This document shows positions 10,398 to 19,308 of a stretch of 64,000 nucleotides of DNA, one piece after another. The DNA comes from Candidatus Jettenia ecosi. GTDB taxonomy: Bacteria > Planctomycetota > Brocadiia > Brocadiales > Brocadiaceae. How positions within the stretch are numbered: position 1 is the stretch's first letter; each line of letters opens with the position of its first letter. The notes beneath the pieces are model-generated. The model saw only the letters and a list, made by a program, of their open reading frames with translations. It was not told the DNA's origin and made no database searches. Both the position numbers and the translations under genes were made by a program. The stretch is taken from the NCBI GenBank assembly GCA_005524015.1, contig SULG01000004.1, positions 1 to 64,000 on the forward strand, written 5' to 3'.

Positions 10398-10647
10398 GAT
10401 TTTTATTATTTTCTTCTAATAATTTCTTTACTAGCTTAAAAAATTCTATAAAACTTCCAATAACTCCTAATATAATGAACGACATCATAAACCACGGAGA
10501 GGTATCAAATCTTTTATCTAAATAGCCACCAAGAAAATATCCCCCAGCTATAACGCCAGCAGTCGTGAAACCAAAGCTACCGACTAATCCTATAACACGA
10601 TACGTTTCATTATCTTTACCATTATTATCCTTCTTAACAAGAGGCAA
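10381..10647 (-). CDS. atpZ: AtpZ/AtpI-family ATP synthase accessory protein
   Basis: Small two-helix protein of the F0F1-ATPase subunit AtpZ family: helix 1 VIGLVGSFGFTTAGVIAGGYFLGGYLDKRF and helix 2 WFMMSFIILGVIGSFIEFFKLVKK, with the typical GGYLDKRF..SPWF turn. Family members sit at the head of atp operons and are linked to assembly or divalent cation transport. The longest frame opens with TTG at 10710 without a ribosome site; GAGGGG lies six bases before an in-frame TTG at 10647, so I take an 88-residue product. The gene begins about 120 bp after hemL on the same strand. Confidence 0.8.
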   Translation of the reverse strand: MPLVKKDNNGKDNETYRVIGLVGSFGFTTAGVIAGGYFLGGYLDKRFDTSPWFMMSFIILGVIGSFIEFFKLVKKLLEENNKNHDNRG

Positions 10648-10766
10648 TCTATTCCCCTCTATACAAAAATCCACATCGAGGCTTGTTCGATTAGGAAAAT
10701 CAACTTTCAACAGAAAGAAACACTATCTACGAATTTTAAAATGAACATAGCCCTTCAGATCTTCGT

Positions 10767-12059
10767 TTAAAAACTTTTTACTACATCCTTAAAAGCATCG
10801 ATAGTTGCATCAATTTCTTTTTCACCATGGCATGTTGATACGAAAATTGCCTCAAACTGAGACGGAGCAAAATAGAAACCTCTTTCTAACATACCGTGAA
10901 AGAACTTTGCATATCGCCCTGTATTACATTTTTTGGCCGTGGTATAATCCGTTACTGGTTGATCTGTAAAAAACGTACATAACATGGATCCTATACGTGT
11001 ATGGTAAGCAGGTATTTTAGCATCTTTACAGACTTTTTCCATACCTACAGCTAACCGATGGGATTTCTCTTCTAATCCTTTATAAATAGTAGTATCTTTG
11101 AGTATTTCCAATGTAGCAATACCAGCAGTCATAGCCACAGGATTGCCCGATAGCGTACCAGCTTGATATACAGCACCCATAGGGGATATACTATCCATAA
11201 TCTCTCTCTTACCACCATATGCACCAACCGGAAGACCACCGCCAATAATCTTTCCTAAGGTAGTTAAGTCAGGTATAATATTGCAAAGTGATTGTACACC
11301 ACCGTGTGCAACCCTGAAACCGGTCATTACCTCATCAAATATAAGTACAATGCCGTATTTCTTAGTTATTTCCCTTAATCCCTCTAAATAATTTTTCTTA
11401 GGGAGCACGACACCCATATTCCCAGCGACTGCCTCAACAATAATACAAGCAATTTCCTTCCCGCGCCTGAGACAAACATCATTCACTGCGTCTATATCAT
11501 TATAGGGAAGAGATATCGTATGTTTAACAAAATCTTGAGGAACACCCGGACTCGTGGGCGTTCCTAAGGTCATGGCGCCCGAACCTGCCTGGATAAGCAA
11601 ACTATCCACATGCCCATGGTAACAGCCATCGAATTTAATCACCGCATCCCGTCTGGTAAATCCTCTCGCCAGTCGAATAGCGCTCATTGTGGCTTCTGTA
11701 CCAGAATTAACCATTCTTATCTTTTCCAGAGAAGGCATAGCTTCTTTAATGAGTTGCGCCAACCTTACCTCTTGTTCGGTTGGGGCTCCGTAACTGGTTC
11801 CATTGGAAACTGCCGCATGAATCCTTTTTACAATCCTGGGATCGGCATGCCCCAATATGAGCGGCCCCCATGAGCCTATATAGTCCACGTAAGTATTGCC
11901 ATCAATATCATTCAGATAACAACCTGTTCCTGATTTTATAAATAGAGGAGTTCCTCCTACTGCGCCAAATGCTCTAACAGGGCTATTAACTCCTCCGGGT
12001 ATAAATTTTTGCGCTTCAGCAAATATCTTTTCTGATTTTTCGGTAATTCTTTTTGACAT
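10767..12059 (-). CDS. hemL: glutamate-1-semialdehyde 2,1-aminomutase
   Basis: 430-residue PLP enzyme that converts glutamate-1-semialdehyde to 5-aminolevulinate, the C5 route to haem, which matters for a cytochrome-rich organism. The PLP lysine lies in LTTLGKIIGGGLPVGAYGG; VNSGTEATMSAIRLAR and VYQAGTLSGNP are the typical class III aminotransferase blocks. Full length. It is divergent from purN across a 137 bp gap and codirectional with the atp operon 120 bp downstream, with no obvious terminator between, so partial co-transcription is possible. Confidence 0.96.
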   Translation of the reverse strand: MSKRITEKSEKIFAEAQKFIPGGVNSPVRAFGAVGGTPLFIKSGTGCYLNDIDGNTYVDYIGSWGPLILGHADPRIVKRIHAAVSNGTSYGAPTEQEVRLAQLIKEAMPSLEKIRMVNSGTEATMSAIRLARGFTRRDAVIKFDGCYHGHVDSLLIQAGSGAMTLGTPTSPGVPQDFVKHTISLPYNDIDAVNDVCLRRGKEIACIIVEAVAGNMGVVLPKKNYLEGLREITKKYGIVLIFDEVMTGFRVAHGGVQSLCNIIPDLTTLGKIIGGGLPVGAYGGKREIMDSISPMGAVYQAGTLSGNPVAMTAGIATLEILKDTTIYKGLEEKSHRLAVGMEKVCKDAKIPAYHTRIGSMLCTFFTDQPVTDYTTAKKCNTGRYAKFFHGMLERGFYFAPSQFEAIFVSTCHGEKEIDATIDAFKDVVKSF

Positions 12060-12196
12060 AGAGAATTTTTATTCTTATTATTTATGTAATTAGAGTTCTA
12101 AGTCCAGAAGATTCTTCTAGTACCATAAAGATCGACATCTTAGCAAACATTAATTTTTTTGTCAATATATTTCATAAATTTTCATATGCCTTTTCT

Positions 12197-12823
12197 ATGA
12201 ACAAAAAAATCAATTTAGGGGTGCTAATTTCTGGTAGTGGTAACACTCTTCAGAATTTTATAGACCAGATAAAAACAGAAAAACTTAATGCCCGCATTGA
12301 GGTTGTAATAAGCAGTAAGCCGGATGTTGCAGGTTTAGACCGTGCGAAAAAATATAATATCCCTACAGCAGTCATTCCTTATGTAAATTATAAAGATGTT
12401 GATTCTTTTAGTGGTGCTCTTAGTACTGAATTAGATAAGTATGCTATTGATTTAATTACCCTTGCAGGTTTTATCCATCTCTATAAGATTCCTGAGAAAT
12501 ACCAGGGAAGGGTTATGAATATTCATCCCGGCCTCATTCCCGTCTTTTGCGGTCAACAGCACTATGGTCATAAGGTTCATAAGGCCGCCATTGACTATGG
12601 GGTAAAGATTTCCGGATGCACCGTACACTTTGCTGATAATACCTACGATACCGGACCTATTATTATCCAAAGGGCTGTTCCTGTATTTTTTGAAGACACG
12701 CCTGATACTCTTGCTGCCCGGGTATTCGGAGAAGAATGTATAGCATATCCTGAAGCAATACGCCTGTTTGCTGCAGGGCGATTACGGATAGAGGGCAGAA
12801 AGGTAAAGATACTAAACTCTTAG
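12197..12823 (+). CDS. purN: phosphoribosylglycinamide formyltransferase
   Basis: 208-residue GAR transformylase of de novo purine synthesis, using 10-formyl-tetrahydrofolate. The GVLISGSGNTLQN N-terminal P-loop-like motif, the NIHPGLIP stretch carrying the catalytic Asn and His, and HFADNTYDTGPIIIQ with the catalytic Asp are all present. Phe-Cys-Gly in LIPVFCGQQHYGHKVH replaces the more usual S(F)xG, which is a mild variation. The ATG has no clear Shine-Dalgarno site. Divergent from hemL. Confidence 0.93.
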   Translation: MNKKINLGVLISGSGNTLQNFIDQIKTEKLNARIEVVISSKPDVAGLDRAKKYNIPTAVIPYVNYKDVDSFSGALSTELDKYAIDLITLAGFIHLYKIPEKYQGRVMNIHPGLIPVFCGQQHYGHKVHKAAIDYGVKISGCTVHFADNTYDTGPIIIQRAVPVFFEDTPDTLAARVFGEECIAYPEAIRLFAAGRLRIEGRKVKILNS

Positions 12824-12928
12824 CATAGTGAAATTACGATAAAGTAAATCCCCAGATTCATAGATATTAAGCAAATTTGAAGCACAGTATTATAATAAAA
12901 TCCAATACGTAAAATTTTAAATACCGGA

Positions 12929-13056
12929 CAATTCAATTGGGAGGAACTTACGTTCGATTTAAGATCTTACTATTTATATTTATCCAGGATTCAACACATG
13001 AATTTTGGATTTATATGTGCTCCTCCTGGGGATAGATGCAGCTACAAATTGAATTG
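12929..13056 (+). other. possible structured leader of the M16 peptidase gene
   Basis: Nested complementary segments: CAATTCAATT at 12929 pairs with AATTGAATTG at 13047, and inside them GGAGGA (12940-12945) pairs with TCCTCC (13021-13026). The fold would end just before the ATG at 13073. Weak evidence; AT-rich complementarity can arise by chance. Confidence 0.25.
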
Positions 13057-13072
13057 AGACATAATTTACATA

Positions 13073-14359
13073 ATGTATATATATAGTAAAGAGACTTTAC
13101 CAAACGGACTACGTGTAATCTATATAGAGATGCCTTATATCCACTCAGTGGTTATGTCTGCCTATATCAGCGTAGGGTCCCGATATGAGGAAGAAAAGAA
13201 GACGGGTATCTCACATTTCCTTGAGCATATGCTGTTCCGGGGAACGAGGCGTTTTAAAAATTCTTTCGAGTTGCTTCAGGCTATTGATAGTATCGGTGGA
13301 GAAAATGATGCTTACACATCTCCGGAATATTCTGCCGTAACTATTCAGGTACATAACAAATACATAGAACAGGGATTACAGATATTAGGCGACATTATCC
13401 TGGGAGGAAATTTTAAACCGGAAGATATCGAGATCGAAAAATGCATCCTCCGCGAAGAAATGAAACAATTTGTAGATGTAAAAGGAGATTATGTATGCAT
13501 TGACGATATGTCCTATTGTCTCATGTGGAAGAGTGGTTCAACAGAGATACCTTTATTCGGAGATGAAAAAACCATCGCATCCTTAACCGCCGAAGACCTA
13601 ACAGCATACTATAAGCAATTCTTTGTTCCAGACAATATGGTTCTCTGTATCAGTGGGAACTTCAGGAAAGAGCAAGTCGTCCATTATATATATGAAGTAT
13701 ACGGGAATCAACAAGGTAAGTTTGCCGGACAAAAACCACCTCTCAAAACCAAGCAAACAAAGCCGAAATATTTATTTAAAAAATCTCCTTCTCAAACCAC
13801 CAGTTTTAAACTTTGTCATAAGGCATACCCGTATAAGCACAAAAACGTCATTATCATGCTTCTCGTTGCAGATGTTCTGGGCGGAGGCATTAGTTCAAGA
13901 TTATCAATCAATCTCCGTGAGAGATTAGGCCTCGTTTACGAAATAGCCTGCTACCCTACTATGTTCTCTGATGTGGGGTCTATTGATATCTACACATCTA
14001 CAAAAAAGGAAAATTTTGAGAAAACAGCACAGGCCGTCATGGATGAAGTCCACAAACTTTCTTGCGAGGGAATAACCGAGCAGGAACTCAAAAGGACAGA
14101 GGAGCGGGTGTTCAGCCAGATGCAGCTTATTATGGATAGTCCGCTCGCTATGGCTAACTGGTTTGGCATTGAAGAACTGTTAATTACTCCGGAAATACCT
14201 GATACACCCGAAAAACAAACCCAGAAAATTCATGATATTCGATTAGAAGATGTGCGCAAAGTTATTTCTGAAATTTTTGTACCTGAAAAGCGCAATTTTA
14301 TCGTTGTGGGTGCTTATAGTTTGTCGAACAAGAAACATACCATTACGATGCTTACATAA
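13073..14359 (+). CDS. M16 family zinc metallopeptidase (processing protease-like)
   Basis: 428 residues, single full M16 unit. The inverted zinc motif HxxEH is intact (His48-Phe-Leu-Glu51-His52 in SHFLEHMLFRGT), with the downstream acidic ligand region EIEKCILREEM. The C-terminal half carries the RLSINLRERLGLVYEI segment with the Arg-Tyr pair typical of catalytically active members such as PqqL or mitochondrial processing peptidase beta. No signal peptide is visible, so it is probably cytoplasmic. It stands alone, with a possible structured leader upstream. Confidence 0.92.
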   Translation: MYIYSKETLPNGLRVIYIEMPYIHSVVMSAYISVGSRYEEEKKTGISHFLEHMLFRGTRRFKNSFELLQAIDSIGGENDAYTSPEYSAVTIQVHNKYIEQGLQILGDIILGGNFKPEDIEIEKCILREEMKQFVDVKGDYVCIDDMSYCLMWKSGSTEIPLFGDEKTIASLTAEDLTAYYKQFFVPDNMVLCISGNFRKEQVVHYIYEVYGNQQGKFAGQKPPLKTKQTKPKYLFKKSPSQTTSFKLCHKAYPYKHKNVIIMLLVADVLGGGISSRLSINLRERLGLVYEIACYPTMFSDVGSIDIYTSTKKENFEKTAQAVMDEVHKLSCEGITEQELKRTEERVFSQMQLIMDSPLAMANWFGIEELLITPEIPDTPEKQTQKIHDIRLEDVRKVISEIFVPEKRNFIVVGAYSLSNKKHTITMLT

Positions 14360-14456
14360 TTTTCTTCGCTTTTGTAAATTCTATACAGATCCTTTAATTT
14401 GATATTCTATCGAAATATATGGAAACGTATTATAATTCTTTCAGAAAGGTTTTACC

Positions 14457-15194
14457 ATGAAAAGCTGTATCATAGCCCTCTTAAATCTTCTTGTAATTTT
14501 TACCCTTAGTTGCAACAAAAATGATACCCCGCATGCCAAGGTAGGAATTGTTTATAAACCCAATAGCATGAACGATAATACCTTGAAACAGGAGGCATCC
14601 GGTTTAGACGCCTCTCCCCTTGATATACAAGAGATCAATAATAAACTGGAATCCATGGAAAACAATGATTTATTCAATTTTGCGCTTGATGCCGGAAATC
14701 AGGGTAACTATGGAGATGCCCTGACAGCATATAATAAACTATTGGAACGGGATAAAAATTACCCTGATGTTTATTACTTTCAAGGGCTTTTATACCGGGA
14801 TATGGGTATGCGAGATGAAGCTATCAGCGCCTTTCAAACAGCCATTATTCAAAACCCAAATTCAGCAGAGGCCCACTATAATCTAGGCTACGCTTATCGA
14901 TGTAAGGGATTACATGGAGAAGCTATTGAAGAATATCAAAAATCTTTGGAACTTATTCCTGAAAATAAGATAAAACAACGGACATATATTCATTACAACC
15001 TTGGATTTTCTTACTTTTCCAATGGACTGATTGATGATGCAATCAATGAATTTACTAAGGCCCTGACCTATAAGCCAAAAGATAAGGAAATTCATCAGAA
15101 GCTCGGCATTGCTTATACGGCAAAAGGTTGGACAGATAAAGCAAAAGATGAGTTTTCACTGTATCATACCTACGATAAACCTATAAAAAAATAA
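14457..15194 (+). CDS. TPR-repeat lipoprotein
   Basis: 245 residues. A signal peptide ends in a lipobox (FTLSC, lipidated near Cys19). After a low-complexity linker, residues about 75-240 carry four TPR units: ALTAYNKLLERDKNYPDVYY, AISAFQTAIIQNPNSAEAHY, AIEEYQKSLELIPENK and AINEFTKALTYKPKDK. It is expected to be membrane-anchored and to scaffold protein complexes in the periplasm-like compartment. AAAGG lies seven bases before the ATG. A 65-residue gene follows after 46 bp and may be co-transcribed. Confidence 0.85.
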   Translation: MKSCIIALLNLLVIFTLSCNKNDTPHAKVGIVYKPNSMNDNTLKQEASGLDASPLDIQEINNKLESMENNDLFNFALDAGNQGNYGDALTAYNKLLERDKNYPDVYYFQGLLYRDMGMRDEAISAFQTAIIQNPNSAEAHYNLGYAYRCKGLHGEAIEEYQKSLELIPENKIKQRTYIHYNLGFSYFSNGLIDDAINEFTKALTYKPKDKEIHQKLGIAYTAKGWTDKAKDEFSLYHTYDKPIKK

Positions 15195-15240
15195 TACTTT
15201 TACAACCAAAGATCCAAAAGATATAAAACTGGAGAACACA

Positions 15241-15438
15241 ATGAAAGACCTTAAAAGCAGGCTTGATTTATTAGAAATGGATTTAAAAAAGCTGGAAAAA
15301 AAGATTAAAGAAGACGGTCCTCATGGCTCCACAGAAGAATGGCATCATGTATTGCATAGGGTAAGAAAAATCGAGGAGTTTGCTATCGCACAATTAGCGA
15401 TTAAAAAATATTTAGAAGAGCGTGAAAAACCGATGTGA
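15241..15438 (+). CDS. small coiled-coil protein of unknown function
   Basis: 65 residues, highly charged. Residues 1-27 form a heptad-like helix (LKSRLDLLEMDLKKLEKKIKE), followed by a His-rich turn and a second helix (VRKIEEFAIAQLAIKKYLEE). No cysteine or known motif. GGAG lies six bases before the ATG, which makes a real gene likely. It sits between the TPR lipoprotein and the tandem flavoprotein on the same strand. I do not recognise the family. Confidence 0.65.
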   Translation: MKDLKSRLDLLEMDLKKLEKKIKEDGPHGSTEEWHHVLHRVRKIEEFAIAQLAIKKYLEEREKPM

Positions 15439-15488
15439 ATACACCTTTCTAAATAGTACTATTAACAAATATACACGTAAATATATAC

Positions 15489-18188
15489 ATGAAACTTTCT
15501 TTAAAAGACACTTCAAGCATTGTGGTCATAGGCGGTGGGCCAGCAGGGAGTTTCTTCACTCATTTTGCGTTAAAGCTTGCAAAAGAATATGGATATAAGA
15601 TCACTTTAACTATCTTTGATGGAAGGGATTTTATTCAAAAGGGTCCTGTCGGATGTAACATGTGTGCCGGAGTCTTATCCGAAACCCTTATCGAAAGGAT
15701 GGAATCTGAAGGAATTGTGTTGCCAAAAGAGCGCGTCCAACAGGAAATAGATGGCTACTATTTTCAGACACAAGGGCGCGGTATTCCACTGTATCATCCA
15801 ATTCCGGGTCATAAACCAAAGATTGTAACAATTTTCCGTGGGAACGGCCCCCGGTTCTCCAGCGTAACTACCAATATCAGTTTTGATGATTTTCTCCTGA
15901 AACAGGTAGCATCTCAAGGCGCAAAGGTCATTCCTGCTATTGTAGAAGAGATAGAACTGCCCAAAAACCCACAAGACTTAATCAATATCGTTTACTGTGA
16001 AGCAGGTGTAAGAAAAAAGATGGCTGCGCATCTTGTTGTAGGCGCATTTGGTCTTAATACATCCCTTATCAAGAGGATTGTAGGTAAGGAATTTGGGTAT
16101 CGGGAACCACAATCTGTAAGAACTTGCAATACCGAGCTTCACCTGGGGCGCTCTTTTATCCAAAAGAATTTTCGAAACACCATTTATGTGTTTGCTTTAG
16201 GAATTAAACCTATAAAGTTTGCCGCTCTTATCCCGAAAGGAGACTATGTTACTATTTCACTTATCGGCAAAGAGGATATAACAAAGGCACATTTAATGGA
16301 ATTTCTGAAGCATCCAAAAGTATCCAGTCTTTTACCAGAAGGATGGTCGTTACCCAAAAGTCTCTGTATCTGTTTTCCTAAAATACCTGTCTCTCATGCT
16401 CCCCATCCGTATACCAACAGACTTATTATTATAGGAGACGCCAGTATTACACGTACCTATAAAAATGGCATTGGGTCTGCCTTTGATACAGCAAGGTTAG
16501 CATCAAATACCATTTTCAAATATGGTATCTCTGAAAAAGATTTCAAAACGGGATATTACAAACCCGCATTAAGACTTTTGGCGCAGGATAATTTTTTTGG
16601 TAATCTCATGTTTAGCATCCACGATTACACCACCTCTAGCAAACAACTCGTAAATGCACAGATTGATCATCTTAAAAAATATAAGAATGCCTGGGAATCT
16701 ATCCAAATTAATACCATCTTATGGAATATGGTTACGGGCAATACCAGTTATAAGGAGATTTTCTTCAAAGCCATTAACCTGCGCCTGCATGCCATCATGT
16801 TTCCCTATATCTTTTCTGCCACTATAAAACAAGTATACGCTTCCTTAAAGAATTGCATATATCTCAACTATGATAAAACACAAAAAGCTCAGAAAGAATC
16901 GGAACTAGGACCGTTAAAGAATAACCAAACAGTTGTTGTTATTGGCGGAGGACCTGCTGGCACGAGTTGTGCCATTACCCTAAAAAACCTCGCAAGAAAA
17001 CGAAATATTAATCTGGAGGTTATCCTGTATGAACTAAAAGATTTTGAAGGTGGCATTGAACATAACGAGTGCGCTGGTGTCCTTTCTCAACCCATAGAAC
17101 ATATCATTGAAGAAAAACTAGAGATTCCCTTTCCCTGGCATCTGGTTAAAAGAAAGGTGACGGGTTATTATCTTCATACCGATGGACAGGTTATCAAGCT
17201 TGATGGTGAAGGAGAAGTCTCTTATACTTTGCGGAGGATTCAATTCGATGCTTATCTCTTACAAAAGGCTAAAGAGGTTGGTGTAACGATTATCCGGGGT
17301 AAAGCTACCAATGTGGAAATCGGTCAGCATAAGGTTATTGTATACAGTGAGATAAACCATGTTTTTGCCGATATTATCGTCGGCGCATTTGGACTTGAGG
17401 AGGGTACAAACCGCATATTTGAGAGTGAAACGCCATATAAATCACCAAAATTTCTCCTAACAATACTAACCAAATTCCACCCTAAAGGAAAACACCATGC
17501 TCTGGAGAAAACAGATGGGTACATCCATGCCTTTTTGCCATCACGTAAAGATATAGAATTTGGCGCAATTACCCCCAAAGATGATCACTATACGATAAAT
17601 ATTGCTGGCGCAAAGATCTCTTCCAGGTCTATGGATGAATTCCTTCGATTACCTGATGTTTTAGGAGTACTTCCTCAAAATTTCAGAGAATCTTTGGATA
17701 AACTCGATTACCATCGTGGTTGTTTTCCTGTAAAACCAGCCAAAAATCTCTTCGGCAACAGATATGTTACTATTGGTGATGCAGCCGGCCTTATTCGTCC
17801 ATTTAAAGGCAAAGGAGTCAATGCCGCCTGCTTAATGGGAATTGCGGCTGCTGAAACGATGATATACGCGGGCATATCGAAAGAAGCGTTTCAAACCTAT
17901 GCTGACAACTTTCAGGAAATCATGAGGGATATACCTTATGCAAAAGCGGCGAGGAAATTTGTCATATGGGGAACCTATTACGGTTTTCTGGCTCCTATTA
18001 TTCAAATCGCAAAAAACCACCCATCCTGCAAAAAAGCATTATTCGATAGTATATCGGGTAAGAAAATGTATCGTGAGATACTCCTGGATAGTATAAGCGT
18101 AACACTCTTTATAAAAATAACTATGATAATCATTCGAAGGTTTGTAAAATGTATGTATGATAAATGCAGGCAGTTAGTTACACGTTGA
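15489..18188 (+). CDS. tandem geranylgeranyl-reductase-like flavoprotein (two fused copies)
   Basis: 899 residues made of two homologous FAD-dependent oxidoreductase units. Each opens with a Rossmann GGGPAG motif (near residues 15 and 486), contains a CAGVLS motif (NMCAGVLSETL and HNECAGVLSQPI) and a GD FAD-phosphate motif (IIGDASITRTYKNGIGS and TIGDAAGLIRPFKGKGVN). This is the geranylgeranyl/digeranylgeranyl reductase superfamily, which saturates isoprenoid double bonds or acts on lipids. The first copy has diverged in its GD block. A short linker around 460-480 joins the units. The substrate is unknown; a lipid role is inferred from family. No operon partner is adjacent. Confidence 0.85.
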   Translation: MKLSLKDTSSIVVIGGGPAGSFFTHFALKLAKEYGYKITLTIFDGRDFIQKGPVGCNMCAGVLSETLIERMESEGIVLPKERVQQEIDGYYFQTQGRGIPLYHPIPGHKPKIVTIFRGNGPRFSSVTTNISFDDFLLKQVASQGAKVIPAIVEEIELPKNPQDLINIVYCEAGVRKKMAAHLVVGAFGLNTSLIKRIVGKEFGYREPQSVRTCNTELHLGRSFIQKNFRNTIYVFALGIKPIKFAALIPKGDYVTISLIGKEDITKAHLMEFLKHPKVSSLLPEGWSLPKSLCICFPKIPVSHAPHPYTNRLIIIGDASITRTYKNGIGSAFDTARLASNTIFKYGISEKDFKTGYYKPALRLLAQDNFFGNLMFSIHDYTTSSKQLVNAQIDHLKKYKNAWESIQINTILWNMVTGNTSYKEIFFKAINLRLHAIMFPYIFSATIKQVYASLKNCIYLNYDKTQKAQKESELGPLKNNQTVVVIGGGPAGTSCAITLKNLARKRNINLEVILYELKDFEGGIEHNECAGVLSQPIEHIIEEKLEIPFPWHLVKRKVTGYYLHTDGQVIKLDGEGEVSYTLRRIQFDAYLLQKAKEVGVTIIRGKATNVEIGQHKVIVYSEINHVFADIIVGAFGLEEGTNRIFESETPYKSPKFLLTILTKFHPKGKHHALEKTDGYIHAFLPSRKDIEFGAITPKDDHYTINIAGAKISSRSMDEFLRLPDVLGVLPQNFRESLDKLDYHRGCFPVKPAKNLFGNRYVTIGDAAGLIRPFKGKGVNAACLMGIAAAETMIYAGISKEAFQTYADNFQEIMRDIPYAKAARKFVIWGTYYGFLAPIIQIAKNHPSCKKALFDSISGKKMYREILLDSISVTLFIKITMIIIRRFVKCMYDKCRQLVTR

Positions 18189-18220
18189 TGTGCTTATAAG
18201 GCAAACCCATAAAATAAGGT

Positions 18221-18799
18221 TTACTCCAGGTTGGAATGCCGCCTGTGCATATCATTCTCAGAGCTGTTCAGCCTGGTAAGAAGAGAAAGAATAACCCCGT
18301 CTAAATACACAAGGCATGCCTGCTCAAAAAGTGTACTCCGGAATTGAATAGACCCATTATTCTTATAATTGGTGCTCACTTCCTGTACCGGTAATTCAAT
18401 AATAACATCCGCTTGCCTCGCAAGTGAAGAGTCTTTGCGGGAAGTCACAGCGATGATGGTGGAATGTGATTTCTTAGCCAACCCGGCAATATAACCGGTA
18501 ATATGGGTATTACCAGAACCGCTGCAGGCTATCAATAGATCTCCTTTATCGATATTGGGTGTTGTAGCATCGCCAACGCAATAAGCATGCAATCCAATAT
18601 GGGTAAGTCTCATAGCAAAGGTGCGTGATACCAGCCCTGAACGCCCTTGTCCTGTAACAAATATATTTTTTGCAGCAAGAATAGACAAAACAAACTGCTC
18701 ATATGCCTTTTCATCGATCTTTTCCAATACAGAATAGATTTCGTCTAGTATAATTTGTGTAGTCGCTTTAATACCAAGAGGGTTGCCATGAATCTTCAA
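18221..18799 (-). CDS. hxlB: 6-phospho-3-hexuloisomerase-like SIS protein
   Basis: 192-residue sugar isomerase (SIS) domain protein. VTGQGRSGLVSRTFAMRLTHIG, GDLLIACSGSGNT and the C-terminal QFRSTLFEQACLVYLDGVI block match phosphohexuloisomerase, which interconverts hexulose-6-phosphate and fructose-6-phosphate in the ribulose monophosphate route. The partner hexulose-6-phosphate synthase (hxlA) is not next door, so the pathway role is unclear. The start is TTG at 18799, with AAGG about nine bases upstream. It is convergent with the tandem flavoprotein gene (32 bp apart) and divergent from yggT. Confidence 0.85.
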   Translation of the reverse strand: MKIHGNPLGIKATTQIILDEIYSVLEKIDEKAYEQFVLSILAAKNIFVTGQGRSGLVSRTFAMRLTHIGLHAYCVGDATTPNIDKGDLLIACSGSGNTHITGYIAGLAKKSHSTIIAVTSRKDSSLARQADVIIELPVQEVSTNYKNNGSIQFRSTLFEQACLVYLDGVILSLLTRLNSSENDMHRRHSNLE

Positions 18800-18949
18800 T
18801 TTGTCAGACCTTAAGGAATTTATCTAAAGTAAATAATTATAAAAATTTTACCATGCAGCATAGTATATTTCAAGTAAGCATACATTCTTGTCAAAAATAA
18901 TAAAGCATTGTACAGAAAGATACGTGAAAACCTTAGATTTTATTTTTTG

Positions 18950-18978
18950 TTGCTCTCTTGTATAAGGTGTGTTAAAAT
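18950..18978 (+). promoter_or_regulatory. sigma-70 type promoter for the yggT run
   Basis: TTGCTC at 18950-18955 and TAAAAT at 18973-18978 are 17 bp apart, 68 bp upstream of the yggT ATG. Predicted from consensus only. Confidence 0.5.
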
Positions 18979-19045
18979 TTTTTTCATTTTCAGTATTCTA
19001 AATCATTAACATATCGGCTTATATGTTTAAAAAAGGAGTATCCAT

Positions 19046-19288
19046 ATGGGAGTTTTTCTGGGTAAACTCATTAGTCTTTACGAGATCGCATTACTCATCA
19101 GAATTGTATTATCGTGGGTACCTCATAACCCCTATAATCAGGCAATACAATTTCTTTATAAAATCACAGACCCCGTATTGAATCCCGTAAGAAAACTTAT
19201 CCCACCCATCAAAGGTATAGATTTCTCCCCGGTAATTGTATTTATTGCCCTGGGCGTTGTTAAACGGATGGCATTGGTACTATTTTAA
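19046..19288 (+). CDS. YggT family membrane protein
   Basis: 80 residues with two transmembrane helices and the YggT signature: RIVLSWVPHNPYNQAIQFLYKITDPVLNPVRKLIPP followed by a second hydrophobic segment. Members occur across bacteria and plastids and are linked to membrane organisation, division-site or osmotic functions; the molecular role is not settled. AGGAG lies seven bases before the ATG, and a consensus promoter sits upstream. The HAD-kinase fusion starts 20 bp downstream, so they are probably co-transcribed. Confidence 0.93.
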   Translation: MGVFLGKLISLYEIALLIRIVLSWVPHNPYNQAIQFLYKITDPVLNPVRKLIPPIKGIDFSPVIVFIALGVVKRMALVLF

Positions 19289-19308
19289 TCTTCCATGGGC
19301 ATATACCT

